Source: Reyranella sp. (GTDB lineage: Bacteria; Pseudomonadota; Alphaproteobacteria; Reyranellales; Reyranellaceae). Taken from it: DNA of 64,000 nucleotides. The first letter of the stretch is position 1; every line of letters begins with the position of its first letter. Made by a program: the position numbers and the translations under genes. The stretch covers positions 1 through 64,000 of the forward strand of contig NZ_JAUSBN010000041.1 of assembly GCF_030651995.1 (NCBI RefSeq), given 5' to 3'. The notes beneath the pieces were generated by a model that was given only the letters and a program-made list of their open reading frames with translations, was not told the origin of the DNA and ran no database searches. Of the stretch, positions 34,135-42,924 are shown one piece after another.

Positions 34135-35241
34135 ATGCTTGAGAAGTCACCCGCCGCCTGGACTGTCCCCGAAGTCCAGGCGGACAAGAGCTGGATTTAT
34201 GCGCTGTCTCCGCCGGAAAGCGCCGAACTCTTGGAGGCCGTGCGCGCGGCGGTGCGAACCGCCGGCTTGGTCGACGGGTCGATCCTCGACTGGCGGCGTG
34301 ACGACTTCGCTCTGCGGCGATCGTTGCCAACCCTGGCCGCTGCCTTCCGCCAGGTACGTGACGGTCGTGCGATGGCCCTGGTCAAGAACCTTCCGCGCGA
34401 CGGCGTTACGCCGGCGGAATTCAGGCTCATGACGTGGGCGATCGGTCTGCATTTCGGCGTTGCGCGGCCCCAGAACCGCGCAAGCGACTACATCACCGAG
34501 GTCAAGAACGCGGGCTTCTCCTATCGCAGCGCAACGGGCCGCGGCTACAATTCCAATGCCGAGCTCGACTTCCATGTCGACGGGTCCGACGTGGTGCTGC
34601 TGTCCTGCTACAATCAGGCGCCACAAGGCGGCATGAGCATGTGCGCCAGCGCCGCCACCGCCTACGATGTCGTCCTCGCGGAACGTCCTGACTATGCCGA
34701 GGCGCTCACGTCCGACTATACGTTTAGTCGAAATGGCGAGGAGTCCGAGGGCGAGGAGCCATGGTACGCCGCGCCCGTTTGCACGCTCAGAGACGGCCGC
34801 GTCTTCTGCAAATGGAACCGCAATCGGATTCTGAACGCTCAGAAGCTGGAAGGCGTGCCCAAGCTCACCACTCTGCAGCTCGAGGCGATGGAGTACTTCG
34901 ATACCGTGCTGCGGCGGCCAGAGAACATGTTCTGCATGAATCTCGAGCCTGGCGATCTCCAGATTCTATGCAATCAGACCATGCTGCACTCGCGTACCGG
35001 CTTCGTGGACCATCCCGACGAGGACCGGAAGCGAACCTTGTACAGACTGTGGCTGGCGCGCCCCGATTCGCGGCGGTTGCCGGACAGCTGGGAGGTCTTC
35101 TACGGCACGACGGAGCCCGCCAGCGTGCGGGGCGGCATGAAAGGGCATCACTACGACGAAGCGCGGCGCATCTTCGATGCACGCCAGGCGGCGGCATTGG
35201 GCATGCGCAACATGGACCCGGAGACAACAAGAGCCGCTTGA
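34135..35241 (+). CDS. TauD/TfdA-type Fe(II)/2-oxoglutarate-dependent dioxygenase
   Basis: A 368-aa oxygenase of the TauD fold. The facial-triad HxD is in NAELDFHVDGSDVVLL, and the distal His with the 2-oxoglutarate-binding Arg follows in LHSRTGFVDHPDEDRKRTLY. It should hydroxylate a small carboxylate or sulfonate-like substrate using O2 and 2-oxoglutarate. AAGGAGA lies upstream, 10 nt after the Bug stop. It is probably the first oxidative step on whatever the receptor captures. Confidence 0.88.
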   Translation: MLEKSPAAWTVPEVQADKSWIYALSPPESAELLEAVRAAVRTAGLVDGSILDWRRDDFALRRSLPTLAAAFRQVRDGRAMALVKNLPRDGVTPAEFRLMTWAIGLHFGVARPQNRASDYITEVKNAGFSYRSATGRGYNSNAELDFHVDGSDVVLLSCYNQAPQGGMSMCASAATAYDVVLAERPDYAEALTSDYTFSRNGEESEGEEPWYAAPVCTLRDGRVFCKWNRNRILNAQKLEGVPKLTTLQLEAMEYFDTVLRRPENMFCMNLEPGDLQILCNQTMLHSRTGFVDHPDEDRKRTLYRLWLARPDSRRLPDSWEVFYGTTEPASVRGGMKGHHYDEARRIFDARQAAALGMRNMDPETTRAA

Positions 35242-35385
35242 ACGAACGTGAGTATGCGATCGCGACGCCGGCAGGCTGCACTTCGTTGCTGGCTACGAGA
35301 TGGCCTTACGTTGCTACCGACTACATCACCGGTCACGGGACCGCCTATGCGGTCGATCTGCGACCTAAAACAAGGGTGAAGAGAG

Positions 35386-36267
35386 ATGACGATGAGCAGG
35401 CCAGCGGCTTTTCGCAAGGCGATGAAGGAGGGGATGATCGTGGCCCCCGGTGCATATGACTGCATGACCTCCCGCGCGATCGAGCGGGCGGGCTTCTCCG
35501 CAGTCTACATGACTGGCGGCGGCAGTGCCTCGTACTTGGGCTATCCCGACTATGGGCTGCTCACGATGACCGAGATGGCCGACAACGCCGGCCGCATTGC
35601 CGCCTCGGTGAAGTTGCCGGTGATCGCCGACGCCGACACCGGTTACGGAAACGAGTTGAACGCGATCCGCACCGTGCGTGAGTACGAACGTCGCGGCGTG
35701 GCCGGCTTGCACATCGAGGACCAGGGCTTTCCCAAGAAGTGCGGTCACCTGGAGGACAAGGTCATCGTGCCCCTCGAGGACTATGTCGCCAAGATCCGCG
35801 CGGCGGTAAGCGCCAAGACCGATCCCGACTTCATGGTGATCGCCCGTACCGATGCGCGGGCGCCGCTTGGCTTTGAGGAAGCGGTGCGGCGGGCCAACGC
35901 CGCAATCGAGGCTGGGGCCGACATGGCCTTCGTCGAGGCGCCACAGACACTTGATGAAGTGAAGGCGGTGCCGCGTCTGGTCAAGGGACCGTGCATGCTG
36001 AACATGGTGTGGCGCGGCAAGACACCCGATGTAGCGCTGCCCGATGCCGAGAGCATGGGCTACAAGCTCTCCATCCTGCCCGGCATGTTGTTCCAGGAGG
36101 CCCTGGGCATCTGCGACAGCATCCTCGCGGAGGTGCTTGCCACCGGGCGGCATCCCCCACCCAAGCTCGATATCACGCCGCACCAGGCGTTCCAGCGTGC
36201 CGGCGCCGACGAGTGGGATGGTTACAGAACCCAGTTCCGTACTCCCGCGAAGCAGGCGGCCGAATAG
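35386..36267 (+). CDS. Isocitrate lyase/PEP mutase family C-C lyase, copy 1
   Basis: A 293-aa TIM-barrel enzyme. Shared family motifs are VAPGAYDCMTSRAIERAGFS, VYMTGGG, PVIADADTGYGNELNAIRTV (Mg-binding DxD) and IEDQGFPKKCGHLE, where the KKCGH loop carries the catalytic Cys of true lyases rather than mutases. It probably cleaves a 2-hydroxy or 3-alkyl malate-type acid (methylisocitrate- or dimethylmalate-lyase-like). A second gene follows 38 bp later with an almost identical core. The 144 bp before it hold no gene. Confidence 0.92.
   Translation: MTMSRPAAFRKAMKEGMIVAPGAYDCMTSRAIERAGFSAVYMTGGGSASYLGYPDYGLLTMTEMADNAGRIAASVKLPVIADADTGYGNELNAIRTVREYERRGVAGLHIEDQGFPKKCGHLEDKVIVPLEDYVAKIRAAVSAKTDPDFMVIARTDARAPLGFEEAVRRANAAIEAGADMAFVEAPQTLDEVKAVPRLVKGPCMLNMVWRGKTPDVALPDAESMGYKLSILPGMLFQEALGICDSILAEVLATGRHPPPKLDITPHQAFQRAGADEWDGYRTQFRTPAKQAAE
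35554..36026 (+). repeat. 473-bp direct repeat, copy 1 (core of lyase gene 1)
   Basis: This stretch matches 36468-36940 without gaps at an offset of 914 bp; by hand I count 13 mismatches in 473 positions (about 97% identity). The flanking parts of the two genes differ far more at both ends, so the identity is confined to the core. That pattern suggests recent gene conversion or selective homogenisation rather than a simple fresh duplication. Confidence 0.88.
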
Positions 36268-36305
36268 CTACCCCAGTTGGACACCCACGTTTCTGGAGCA
36301 ACCCA

Positions 36306-37181
36306 ATGACTGTGACGAAGTCTTTTCGCGACGCAATGAAGGCGGGAATGGTCGTGGCCCCTGGTGCCTACGACTGCATCACTGCGCGCTCTATCGAGCG
36401 AGCGGGCTTTTCAGCCATTTACATGACCGGTGGCGGCACCGCCGCCAGCTTGGGCTATCCCGACTTTGGGCTGCTCACGATGACCGAGATGGCCGACAAC
36501 GCCGGCCGCATCGCTGCCTCGGTGAAGTTGCCGGTGATCGCCGACGCCGACACCGGTTACGGCAACGAGTTGAACGCGATCCGCACCGTGCGTGAGTACG
36601 AACGTCGCGGCGTGGCCGGCTTGCACATCGAGGACCAGGGCTTTCCCAAGAAGTGCGGTCACCTGGAGGACAAGACGATCGTGCCGATCGAGGACTATGT
36701 CGCCAAGATCCGCGCGGCGGTAAGCGCCAAAGCCGATCCCAACTTCATGGTGATCGCCCGTACCGATGCGCGGGCGCCGCTTGGCTTTGAGGAAGCGGTG
36801 CGGCGGGCCAACGCCGCAATCGAGGCTGGGGCCGACATGGCCTTCGTCGAGGCGCCGCAGACACTTGATGAAGTGAAGGCGGTGCCGCGTCTGGTCAAGG
36901 GACCATGCATGCTGAACATGGTGTGGCGCGGCAAGACACCGGACATGCCGCTCTCCGACGTGGAAGGCCTTGGTTACAAGCTCACGATCCTGCCGGGCGT
37001 ACTGTCGCGGTCGGTTCTTGGCGCCTGCGAGATCGCGCTCGCCAACCTGAAGCAGCAGGGTCGCCATCCCATGCCGACGTCGGACATCACTCCGCATCAG
37101 GCCTTCCAACTCGCTGGTGCGGATGAATGGGACCGGTACCGGACGCAGTTCCGCCAGCCTTCGAAGCAGGCAGCGGAATAG
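36306..37181 (+). CDS. Isocitrate lyase/PEP mutase family C-C lyase, copy 2
   Basis: A 291-aa paralogue of the preceding gene with the same DADTGYGNE and KKCGH motifs. The N-terminal ~50 residues and the C-terminal ~75 (e.g. PDMPLSDVEGLGYKLTILPG versus PDVALPDAESMGYKLSILPG) are diverged while the core is nearly the same. The C-terminal part covers substrate and subunit contacts, so the pair may act on related substrates or form hetero-oligomers; that is inference. Confidence 0.92.
   Translation: MTVTKSFRDAMKAGMVVAPGAYDCITARSIERAGFSAIYMTGGGTAASLGYPDFGLLTMTEMADNAGRIAASVKLPVIADADTGYGNELNAIRTVREYERRGVAGLHIEDQGFPKKCGHLEDKTIVPIEDYVAKIRAAVSAKADPNFMVIARTDARAPLGFEEAVRRANAAIEAGADMAFVEAPQTLDEVKAVPRLVKGPCMLNMVWRGKTPDMPLSDVEGLGYKLTILPGVLSRSVLGACEIALANLKQQGRHPMPTSDITPHQAFQLAGADEWDRYRTQFRQPSKQAAE
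36468..36940 (+). repeat. 473-bp direct repeat, copy 2 (core of lyase gene 2)
   Basis: The second copy of the core repeat described at 35554-36026. Of the few differences, several cluster at one codon group (GTC ATC GTG CCC CTC versus ACG ATC GTG CCG ATC), and only a handful change the protein. Confidence 0.88.
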
Positions 37182-37215
37182 GCATCGAATTGATATTGGA
37201 CAAGGAGAGCGGACG

Positions 37216-38352
37216 ATGAAGTACGACGTTATTTCGGCCGATGGTCATATCGATCTGATCTGGCTGCCGACGGACCTGTTCACCGCCAACGCCTCGGCGA
37301 AGTTCAAGGACCGCATGCCTCACGTCGAGGATGGCCCCGACGGCCCGCGCTGGATCAGCAAGAACGGCGCGCAGTTCGGTCTGGTCAACGGCATGGGGTC
37401 GGCTGGCCGCAAGTATGTACCGGGCGAGATCTATCGGTCGGACCGTATGGCGGCGACTGGTCTCTATGAAGACGGCAAGAAGGGCATTCGGCGACTGACC
37501 GATCCCGACTTGCGGCTGAAGGACCAGGATCTCGACGGTGTCCAGGCTGAGGTGCTTTACGGCGTGCTCGGGTCCAGCGGACGCTTGAACGATGGCGAGG
37601 CCGCATGCGAAATGCTGAGCATCTACAATGACTGGCTGCACGACTTTTGCAGCCATCATCCGGACCGTCTGATTGGCCTCGCCAACGTGCCGAGTCACGA
37701 CATGAAGGCGGCCGTAGCCGAGGTGAAGCGGGCGGCCGACCGAGGCGTGCGGGGCATCGATGTCGCCAATCGGCCCGACATGATCCCGCTCTATGACGAG
37801 TTCTACGAGCCGCTCTGGCAGATTGCGCACGAGACCAAGATTCCTGTGCACTTCCACACAATCGGTGGCCGTTCGCCGGACTACACCAAGATGACGCCGA
37901 AGATCGCGCGCCGCGCCTTTGCAACGCACATCACCGGCTTCCAGATGCATATGAGCTATATGCTGATCCAGCTCATGTTCAGCGGCGCATTGGAGCGCTA
38001 TCCGGATCTCAAGGTGGTGATCGGCGAGGCCGGCCTGGGCTGGATTCCCTACGTGCTCGAGCACATGGACCTCGAATGGGAAGACCAGTTCAAGGATCTC
38101 GAGCTCAAGATGAAGCCCAGCGAATACTGGCGTCGCCAGTGCTTTGCGACCTATCAGACGGACCTGGTCGGAATCAAGCTGCTGGAGGAACTCGGCGAGG
38201 ACAATGTCATGTGGGGCTCCGACTACCCTCATCCCGATGGCATCTGGCCGGATTCGCGCGACTTCATCAAGAAGGAGCTTGGCCATGTGCCGGCAGCAAC
38301 CCGCCGCAAGGTGATCTGCGACAACGCCGCCAAGCTCTATCGCCTGGCGTAG
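37216..38352 (+). CDS. Amidohydrolase-2 family metal-dependent hydrolase/decarboxylase
   Basis: A 378-aa TIM-barrel protein starting MKYDVISADGHIDL, which carries the DGH variant of the HxH metal motif. Later features are VHFHTIGGRSPDY (metal His), VIGEAGLGWIPYVLEHMD and VMWGSDYPHPDGIWPDSR (metal Asp), which match the ACMSD/gamma-resorcylate-decarboxylase branch. AAGGAGAG precedes the ATG. It is the last gene of the island and may decarboxylate or hydrolyse an intermediate of the lyase step. Confidence 0.9.
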   Translation: MKYDVISADGHIDLIWLPTDLFTANASAKFKDRMPHVEDGPDGPRWISKNGAQFGLVNGMGSAGRKYVPGEIYRSDRMAATGLYEDGKKGIRRLTDPDLRLKDQDLDGVQAEVLYGVLGSSGRLNDGEAACEMLSIYNDWLHDFCSHHPDRLIGLANVPSHDMKAAVAEVKRAADRGVRGIDVANRPDMIPLYDEFYEPLWQIAHETKIPVHFHTIGGRSPDYTKMTPKIARRAFATHITGFQMHMSYMLIQLMFSGALERYPDLKVVIGEAGLGWIPYVLEHMDLEWEDQFKDLELKMKPSEYWRRQCFATYQTDLVGIKLLEELGEDNVMWGSDYPHPDGIWPDSRDFIKKELGHVPAATRRKVICDNAAKLYRLA

Positions 38353-38785
38353 AGCGGAGGCGGAAAAGACCCGTTCACAGCACCCCGGAATGCGGCGGTG
38401 AGGGAAAGGGGGGTGGTGGACCGCGCTGTTCATCACCCCTGCTGCTTATGATTTGATCGCTCCGGCATGCGTTGGGGATCAAGCGCGCTGATGGTGGCCT
38501 CGCTACCAAGTCCCCGGTGCTCACCACGGATCCAGAGATCGCCGCGCGACTGATCACACTGACCGGTGGCTCGGGCACCTTGTCGATGTCCGTCTCGGCC
38601 TATTCCCCGATATCGAAAAGATCCGCAGGCTCACGCTCCGCAAAGCCCGTCAAGACCATGCTCTTCGCGCTGCCGTTTTGCCGTGGCAAGCTGCAGCTGC
38701 CGAATAATAACGAGATTGCATCCGGCATCCGTCGGGCATTATCTGCGGGAGGACGGATACACGAGAATTTCGAGGAAGGGCGCAA
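38353..38785. other. 433-bp stretch without a convincing gene
   Basis: Short open frames exist on both strands, including a 105-codon frame on the plus strand from 38472, but none has a good start, a recognisable domain or typical codon use. The minus-strand reading near 38600 (MVLTGFAEREPADLFDIGE, then a stop) looks slightly protein-like and might be a gene remnant. The region separates the catabolic island from the next cluster and may be a junction scar. Confidence 0.5.
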
Positions 38786-39448
38786 TTGAAGGACTGGACC
38801 GTCGCGGCGGCCCTAAATAATGCCCGCTGGTGCGATGCGGTGTGCCGGGCGCACGGTCATGCGGGCCGCTTCCTGCCGCACATGTGGGTGAACGCGGCGA
38901 CCGTGCCGCGCTTCTATCCCAACGCCGTCACCCTGGCGGTTGGCGACGCGGCGCTGGAAGAGCAGCGGACCACGATCGAGATCCTGCAGAAGTCGAACCT
39001 GCCCGGACGCTGGTCGGTGAAGGACAGTTTCGGCACGCTCGACCTGTCGCGCCGCGGCTTCGAGCTGCTGTTCGAGGCCCAGTGGATCCGCGGCGGCATG
39101 CCGGCCGAAGGACCCTCGACGGACATCGTCTGGACACGCGAGGACAAGGGCGCCGAAGGATGGCCGATCGACGATTCGGGCTTCGCGATGTTCAAGGGGC
39201 GGCGCGGCTTCAAGGTCGTCGCCGGATTCATGCTCTATCGCGCCGAGGACGTGGTCGGCGTCTCGAACGTCGTCGCCGAAGCCGCCGATGCGCCGGCGGT
39301 GTGGCGGTCGCTTTCCCTTTTGGCGGCGCAGACGTTTCCGCGCCTGCCCCTGGTCGGCTACGAATCCGGCGACGAGCTTCAGGCTGCCGTCAACTCGGGC
39401 TTCGAGGCCGGCGACCAGCTCAGGGTTTGGGTGACGGCCCGGGACTGA
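38786..39448 (+). CDS. Conserved hypothetical protein, GNAT-like
   Basis: A 220-aa protein starting at TTG 38786 with GAGGAAGGG upstream. The C-terminal segment PLVGYESGDELQAAVNSGFE, followed by QLRVWV, is reminiscent of the acyl-CoA-binding helix and last strands of GNAT acetyltransferases, and the N-terminal half has FYPNAVTLAVGDAALEEQRT. I cannot name a substrate, and the GNAT call is weak. Its last 29 bp overlap the convergent pseudouridine synthase. Confidence 0.68.
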   Translation: MKDWTVAAALNNARWCDAVCRAHGHAGRFLPHMWVNAATVPRFYPNAVTLAVGDAALEEQRTTIEILQKSNLPGRWSVKDSFGTLDLSRRGFELLFEAQWIRGGMPAEGPSTDIVWTREDKGAEGWPIDDSGFAMFKGRRGFKVVAGFMLYRAEDVVGVSNVVAEAADAPAVWRSLSLLAAQTFPRLPLVGYESGDELQAAVNSGFEAGDQLRVWVTARD

Positions 39449-40190
39449 AGCCGCAGGCCGTCAGGGCGGCCAGCATGTGCGCCGGCGGCGGCGCGGTGAC
39501 GACCACCGGCGGCTTGCTCTTGGACAGCGGCAGCACGATACCATGCGACTGCAGATGGAGTTGGCTGTCCGGCACGGCGCGGCCATAGAGGCGGTCGGCG
39601 ATGACCGGGCAACCGGCGGCGGCGCAGTGGACGCGGATCTGGTGGGTGCGGCCGGTCTCGGGCTTGAGCTCCAGCCAGGTCATGCCTCCTCCCGAAATGT
39701 CCGGCGCGCGCCCCATCACCTTGTAGCGCGTCAGCGAGGGCTGGCCCTTGTCGGAGACCTTCACGGACCAGCCTGTGCGTGTGTTGAGCTTGAGCAGCGG
39801 CATGTCGAACACGCCTTCGTCGGCCGGGGGCGCCCCCTCGACCACCGCCCAGTAGGTCTTCTCGGTGTCGCGGCCGGAGAACAGGCGCCCCAGCTTGGCC
39901 AGTGCCTTGGGATGGCGGCCCAGCACCAGCACGCCGGCCGTGTCGGCATCCAGCCGATGGGCGAGCGCCGGCGGCCGCGGCAGGCCGTAACGCAGGTCGT
40001 CGAAACACTCTTCGAGGTTGGGCGCGCCGCTCGGCCCGGCATGCACGGCGAGGCCCGCCGGCTTGTCGATCACCAGGATCAGCCCGTCGCGATGCAGCAC
40101 CCGGGCCTGGATCTGCTCGGCCGTCAGTGGGGGAGGTCTTTTGGGCGGCGGCCTGCGCTCCGCCGTACGGGGTCTCAAAGGTCGGGCCAT
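39420..40190 (-). CDS. RluA-family pseudouridine synthase
   Basis: A 256-aa RNA pseudouridine synthase. Motif II HRLDADTAGVLVLGR contains the catalytic Asp. ILVIDKPAGLAVHAGPSG (motif I) and LKPETGRTHQIRVHCAAAGC (motif III) flank it. There is no N-terminal S4 domain; instead a short basic Pro/Arg-rich tail. Targets could be rRNA or tRNA uridines. Its start lies 16 nt inside the upstream amidase gene, so the two are cotranscribed by overlap. Confidence 0.92.
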   Translation of the reverse strand: MARPLRPRTAERRPPPKRPPPLTAEQIQARVLHRDGLILVIDKPAGLAVHAGPSGAPNLEECFDDLRYGLPRPPALAHRLDADTAGVLVLGRHPKALAKLGRLFSGRDTEKTYWAVVEGAPPADEGVFDMPLLKLNTRTGWSVKVSDKGQPSLTRYKVMGRAPDISGGGMTWLELKPETGRTHQIRVHCAAAGCPVIADRLYGRAVPDSQLHLQSHGIVLPLSKSKPPVVVTAPPPAHMLAALTACGFSPGPSPKP

Positions 40191-41596
40191 CGGTCGAGCC
40201 AGCTCTCGCTGCCCTCATAGAGGGAAGCTGCGTGCAACACCGAGACCTCGTCGCGGAAGCGACCGACGATCTGCCGGCTGGTCGGCAGGCCTTCGGAATC
40301 GTAGCCGTTGCAGATCGAGAGGGCGGGGTGGCCGGTGATGTTGAACGGCATCGTGTAGGGGAACCAGTTGCGCCTCAGCTCGCCGGCCTCGACGCCGTCG
40401 ATCGTGATCGGATCGAACAGGTCCTGGTCGATCGGCAGCGCGGTGCGCGACACGGTCGGCGTGACCAGGAAGTCTGCGGTCTCGAACCAGCCCTGGACCA
40501 TGCGGAAGAGGTCGCTGCGCTGGAACATGGCGCGCTGATAGTCGGCGCCCGACCAGTCCGCCGCTTCGGCGACCTGGCGCACCAGCGACGGCGTCATGCG
40601 GTTGCCGTCGCGCCGGATCATCTCGTCGAACCGCGCCTTCCAGGTCGTGTGGTTGATCACCTTCCACGCCGAGCTGAGATCGGGCAGCTCCTCGGTGAGT
40701 TCCACCAGCTCGGCCCCCAGTTCGCGTAGCCGCACCAGTGATTGCTCGAAGGCGGCGCGGACGTCCTTCGCCACCAGCGTGTTGCCGAGCGTGGCGCTGT
40801 AGAGGATGCGCTTTCCCTTGAGATCGCCTTCGGCGCGGGCCGCCGCCAGATAATCCGGCGGCTCGATGCCGATCGACCACGGGTCCGAGGGATGCGGCCC
40901 GGCCATCGCCTGCAGCATCAGGGCGGTGTCCATCACCGTGCGCGTCATCGGCGTCACATAGGTGTAGTTGCCGAACGCGTCGGCCACCTGGCTGTGCGGG
41001 ATGACGCCATTGCTCTGCTTCAGCCCGACCATGCCGTTGATCGCGGCGGGGATGCGGGTCGAGCCGCCGCCGTCGGTGGCGATGCCGATCGGCCCGATGC
41101 CGGCCGCAACCGCAACCGCGGCGCCGCCGCTGGAACCGCCGGACGTATGCGCCGCACTCCAGGCGTTGCGCGTGCGGCCGAACAGCGGCCCGTCGGTCAG
41201 CGACTTGTGGCCGAACTCCGGCGTTGTCGTCTTGCCGAACAGGATGCCGCCCGCGCCCTTCACCCGCGCCGCGCACACCGCGTCTTCCCTCGGCACGTTG
41301 TTCTCGTAGAGCAGGGACCCGAAGGTGGTGCGCACGCCCGCCGTGTTCACGAGATCCTTGGCGGCGAACGGGATGCCGTGCAGGAGTCCCAGCGGCTCGC
41401 CCTTCATGACGGCGTCTTCCGCCGCCTTGGCCGCGGCGCGGGCCTGATCCGGCACCAGGGTGACGAAGCAATTCAGCACCGGCTGGAGCCGCTCGGCGCG
41501 TGTCAGCACGGCGTCGGTGAGTTCGACGGGCGAGATTTTCTTCGCGGCGATCTGCTCACGCAGTTCGGAGGCGGGCAGGCGGGTGAGGTCGGTCAT
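40175..41596 (-). CDS. Amidase signature family hydrolase
   Basis: A 473-aa amidase with Lys80 (IPFAAKDLVNTAG), the GGSSGG loop at residues 153-158 and Ser179 (TDGGGSTRIPAA): the full Ser-cisSer-Lys triad. It resembles GatA-like and aryl/acyl amidases, but no gatB/gatC is nearby, so a catabolic role is more likely. Substrate unknown. It is a different lineage from the amidase at 12089-13495, with a longer lid region and different termini. Confidence 0.92.
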   Translation of the reverse strand: MTDLTRLPASELREQIAAKKISPVELTDAVLTRAERLQPVLNCFVTLVPDQARAAAKAAEDAVMKGEPLGLLHGIPFAAKDLVNTAGVRTTFGSLLYENNVPREDAVCAARVKGAGGILFGKTTTPEFGHKSLTDGPLFGRTRNAWSAAHTSGGSSGGAAVAVAAGIGPIGIATDGGGSTRIPAAINGMVGLKQSNGVIPHSQVADAFGNYTYVTPMTRTVMDTALMLQAMAGPHPSDPWSIGIEPPDYLAAARAEGDLKGKRILYSATLGNTLVAKDVRAAFEQSLVRLRELGAELVELTEELPDLSSAWKVINHTTWKARFDEMIRRDGNRMTPSLVRQVAEAADWSGADYQRAMFQRSDLFRMVQGWFETADFLVTPTVSRTALPIDQDLFDPITIDGVEAGELRRNWFPYTMPFNITGHPALSICNGYDSEGLPTSRQIVGRFRDEVSVLHAASLYEGSESWLDRWPDL

Positions 41597-41612
41597 GGTC
41601 TCGTTTCATGTT

Positions 41613-41706
41613 CCTCTCCACCGCTAGGGGGAGAGGCTAGGTGAGGGGGCGTCGAAGATCGCGTGCAACCCCCTCACCCTGCCCTTCCCCCCTAGCGGGG
41701 GAGAGG
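41613..41706. repeat. REP-like palindromic element
   Basis: Two ~37-bp arms (41613-41649 and 41669-41706) are near-perfect reverse complements, built on CCTCTCC, CCGCTAGGGGG and TGAGGGGG, around a 19-bp centre. It lies in the 132 bp between the amidase start and the FAH-family gene end. The form is that of dispersed bacterial palindromes found between genes; as RNA it would fold into a long hairpin. Confidence 0.75.
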
Positions 41707-41728
41707 AGTTTGAAAAGGTGTGAAGGCT

Positions 41729-42865
41729 TTACCGCAGCAACCCTCGTGCCGCGAGGTTTCGCATCAGGGCTCCCGTGCCGAAGGTCCAGGGCGCGATCTT
41801 GTCGCAATGGGCCACCCTGTTGGTCAGCGTGCCGAGCTTCGGCGAGCTTATCGAGACCAGGTCGCCCACCATGTGCGTGAAGCCGGTGCCGCCCGGCTTG
41901 CGCGGTTCGGTCGGCGCGAACAGCGTGCCGGTCATCAGCGCCATGCCGTCGGGATACTGATGCGCGCTCATCGCCTGGGCCACGAGGTCGGTGGGATCGC
42001 GGCTGATCTTCGAAAGGTCGCTCGAGCCGCGCAGGCGGAACTGGTCGGGGCCCGTCACTTCGAGATCGACCTTGGCCTGGCGGACATCGTCGAGCGAGAA
42101 GGTATCGTCGAACAGGCGGATGAAGGGACCGAGCGCGCAGGAGGCATTGTTGTCCTTGGCGATGCCCAGCAGGAGCGCGCTGCGCCCTTCGATGTCGCGC
42201 AGGTTCACGTCGTTGCCGAGTGTCGCGCCGACGATCCGACCCCTGGCGCTGACGATCAGCGTCACCTCGGGCTCGGGGTTGTTCCAGTCGGAATCAGGTC
42301 GGATGCCGATCTCGGCGCCGTAGCCGACCGCGGCCATGGGGGGCGCCTTGGTGAAGATCTCGGCATAGGGGCCGATTCCCACTTCGAGGTAGGGCGACCA
42401 GGCGCCGCGCGCCACCAGCGTCTTCTTCAGCGCCTCGGCCTCGGGAGAACCGGGTTTGATGGCGCTGACATCGGCGCCGATGATCGAGTTCAGCTCGCCG
42501 CGCACCTGCTCGGCCCGCGCGGGATCGCCCTTGGCGTGTTCCTCGATCAGCCGCTCCAGCAGGCTGACGGCGAAGGTGACGCCGGCCGCCTTGAGCGCCT
42601 GCAGGTCGACCGGGGCGAGCAGGTCGCCCACCCGCTCCTGCAGGGTGCCGATCCGCTCGCCCGGCGTGTTGCGCGCAAGGCCCGTCGGATCGGGCGCATT
42701 GCAGAGATCGGCCATGGTCGGCACGGTCGCCGAAAGATCGAAGACGCCGTCGCCCCGGATCGCAATGACTGAAGGCCCCTCCGGATTTCCGCGGCGCCAG
42801 ACGCGGCCGACAAGGGTTCCGGCCGTGCCGTCCTCGGGCAGGATTTCGCTGAGAGAGGGTGACAC
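41729..42865 (-). CDS. Fumarylacetoacetate hydrolase-family protein
   Basis: A 378-aa protein with the FAH C-terminal domain. The metal-binding core includes WNNPEPEVTLIVSARGRIVG, with Glu ligands, then ATLGNDVNLRDIEGRSALLL and AKDNNASCALGPFIRLFD. Family members hydrolyse C-C bonds in 1,3-diketones or decarboxylate/hydrate 2-oxo acids. It is divergent from a DapA-family aldolase, which suggests they share a 2-oxo-acid pathway. Confidence 0.9.
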   Translation of the reverse strand: MSPSLSEILPEDGTAGTLVGRVWRRGNPEGPSVIAIRGDGVFDLSATVPTMADLCNAPDPTGLARNTPGERIGTLQERVGDLLAPVDLQALKAAGVTFAVSLLERLIEEHAKGDPARAEQVRGELNSIIGADVSAIKPGSPEAEALKKTLVARGAWSPYLEVGIGPYAEIFTKAPPMAAVGYGAEIGIRPDSDWNNPEPEVTLIVSARGRIVGATLGNDVNLRDIEGRSALLLGIAKDNNASCALGPFIRLFDDTFSLDDVRQAKVDLEVTGPDQFRLRGSSDLSKISRDPTDLVAQAMSAHQYPDGMALMTGTLFAPTEPRKPGGTGFTHMVGDLVSISSPKLGTLTNRVAHCDKIAPWTFGTGALMRNLAARGLLR

Positions 42866-42924
42866 TGGACGTCTCCGGCGCTTCGTTGCAGAAAAGGCGC
42901 GCCATTCCCGGGAGAAACAAGATC

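Noticed and set aside
33147..38352. Phosphonate (C-P) metabolism as the role of the PEP-mutase-family genes
   Set aside because: The KKCGH loop fits C-C lyases rather than PEP mutase, and no phosphonopyruvate decarboxylase, transaminase or phn genes are present.
38472..38789. A 105-codon plus-strand frame before the GNAT-like gene
   Set aside because: No ribosome site, no domain, and it runs into the next gene in another frame; kept only as an undefined region.
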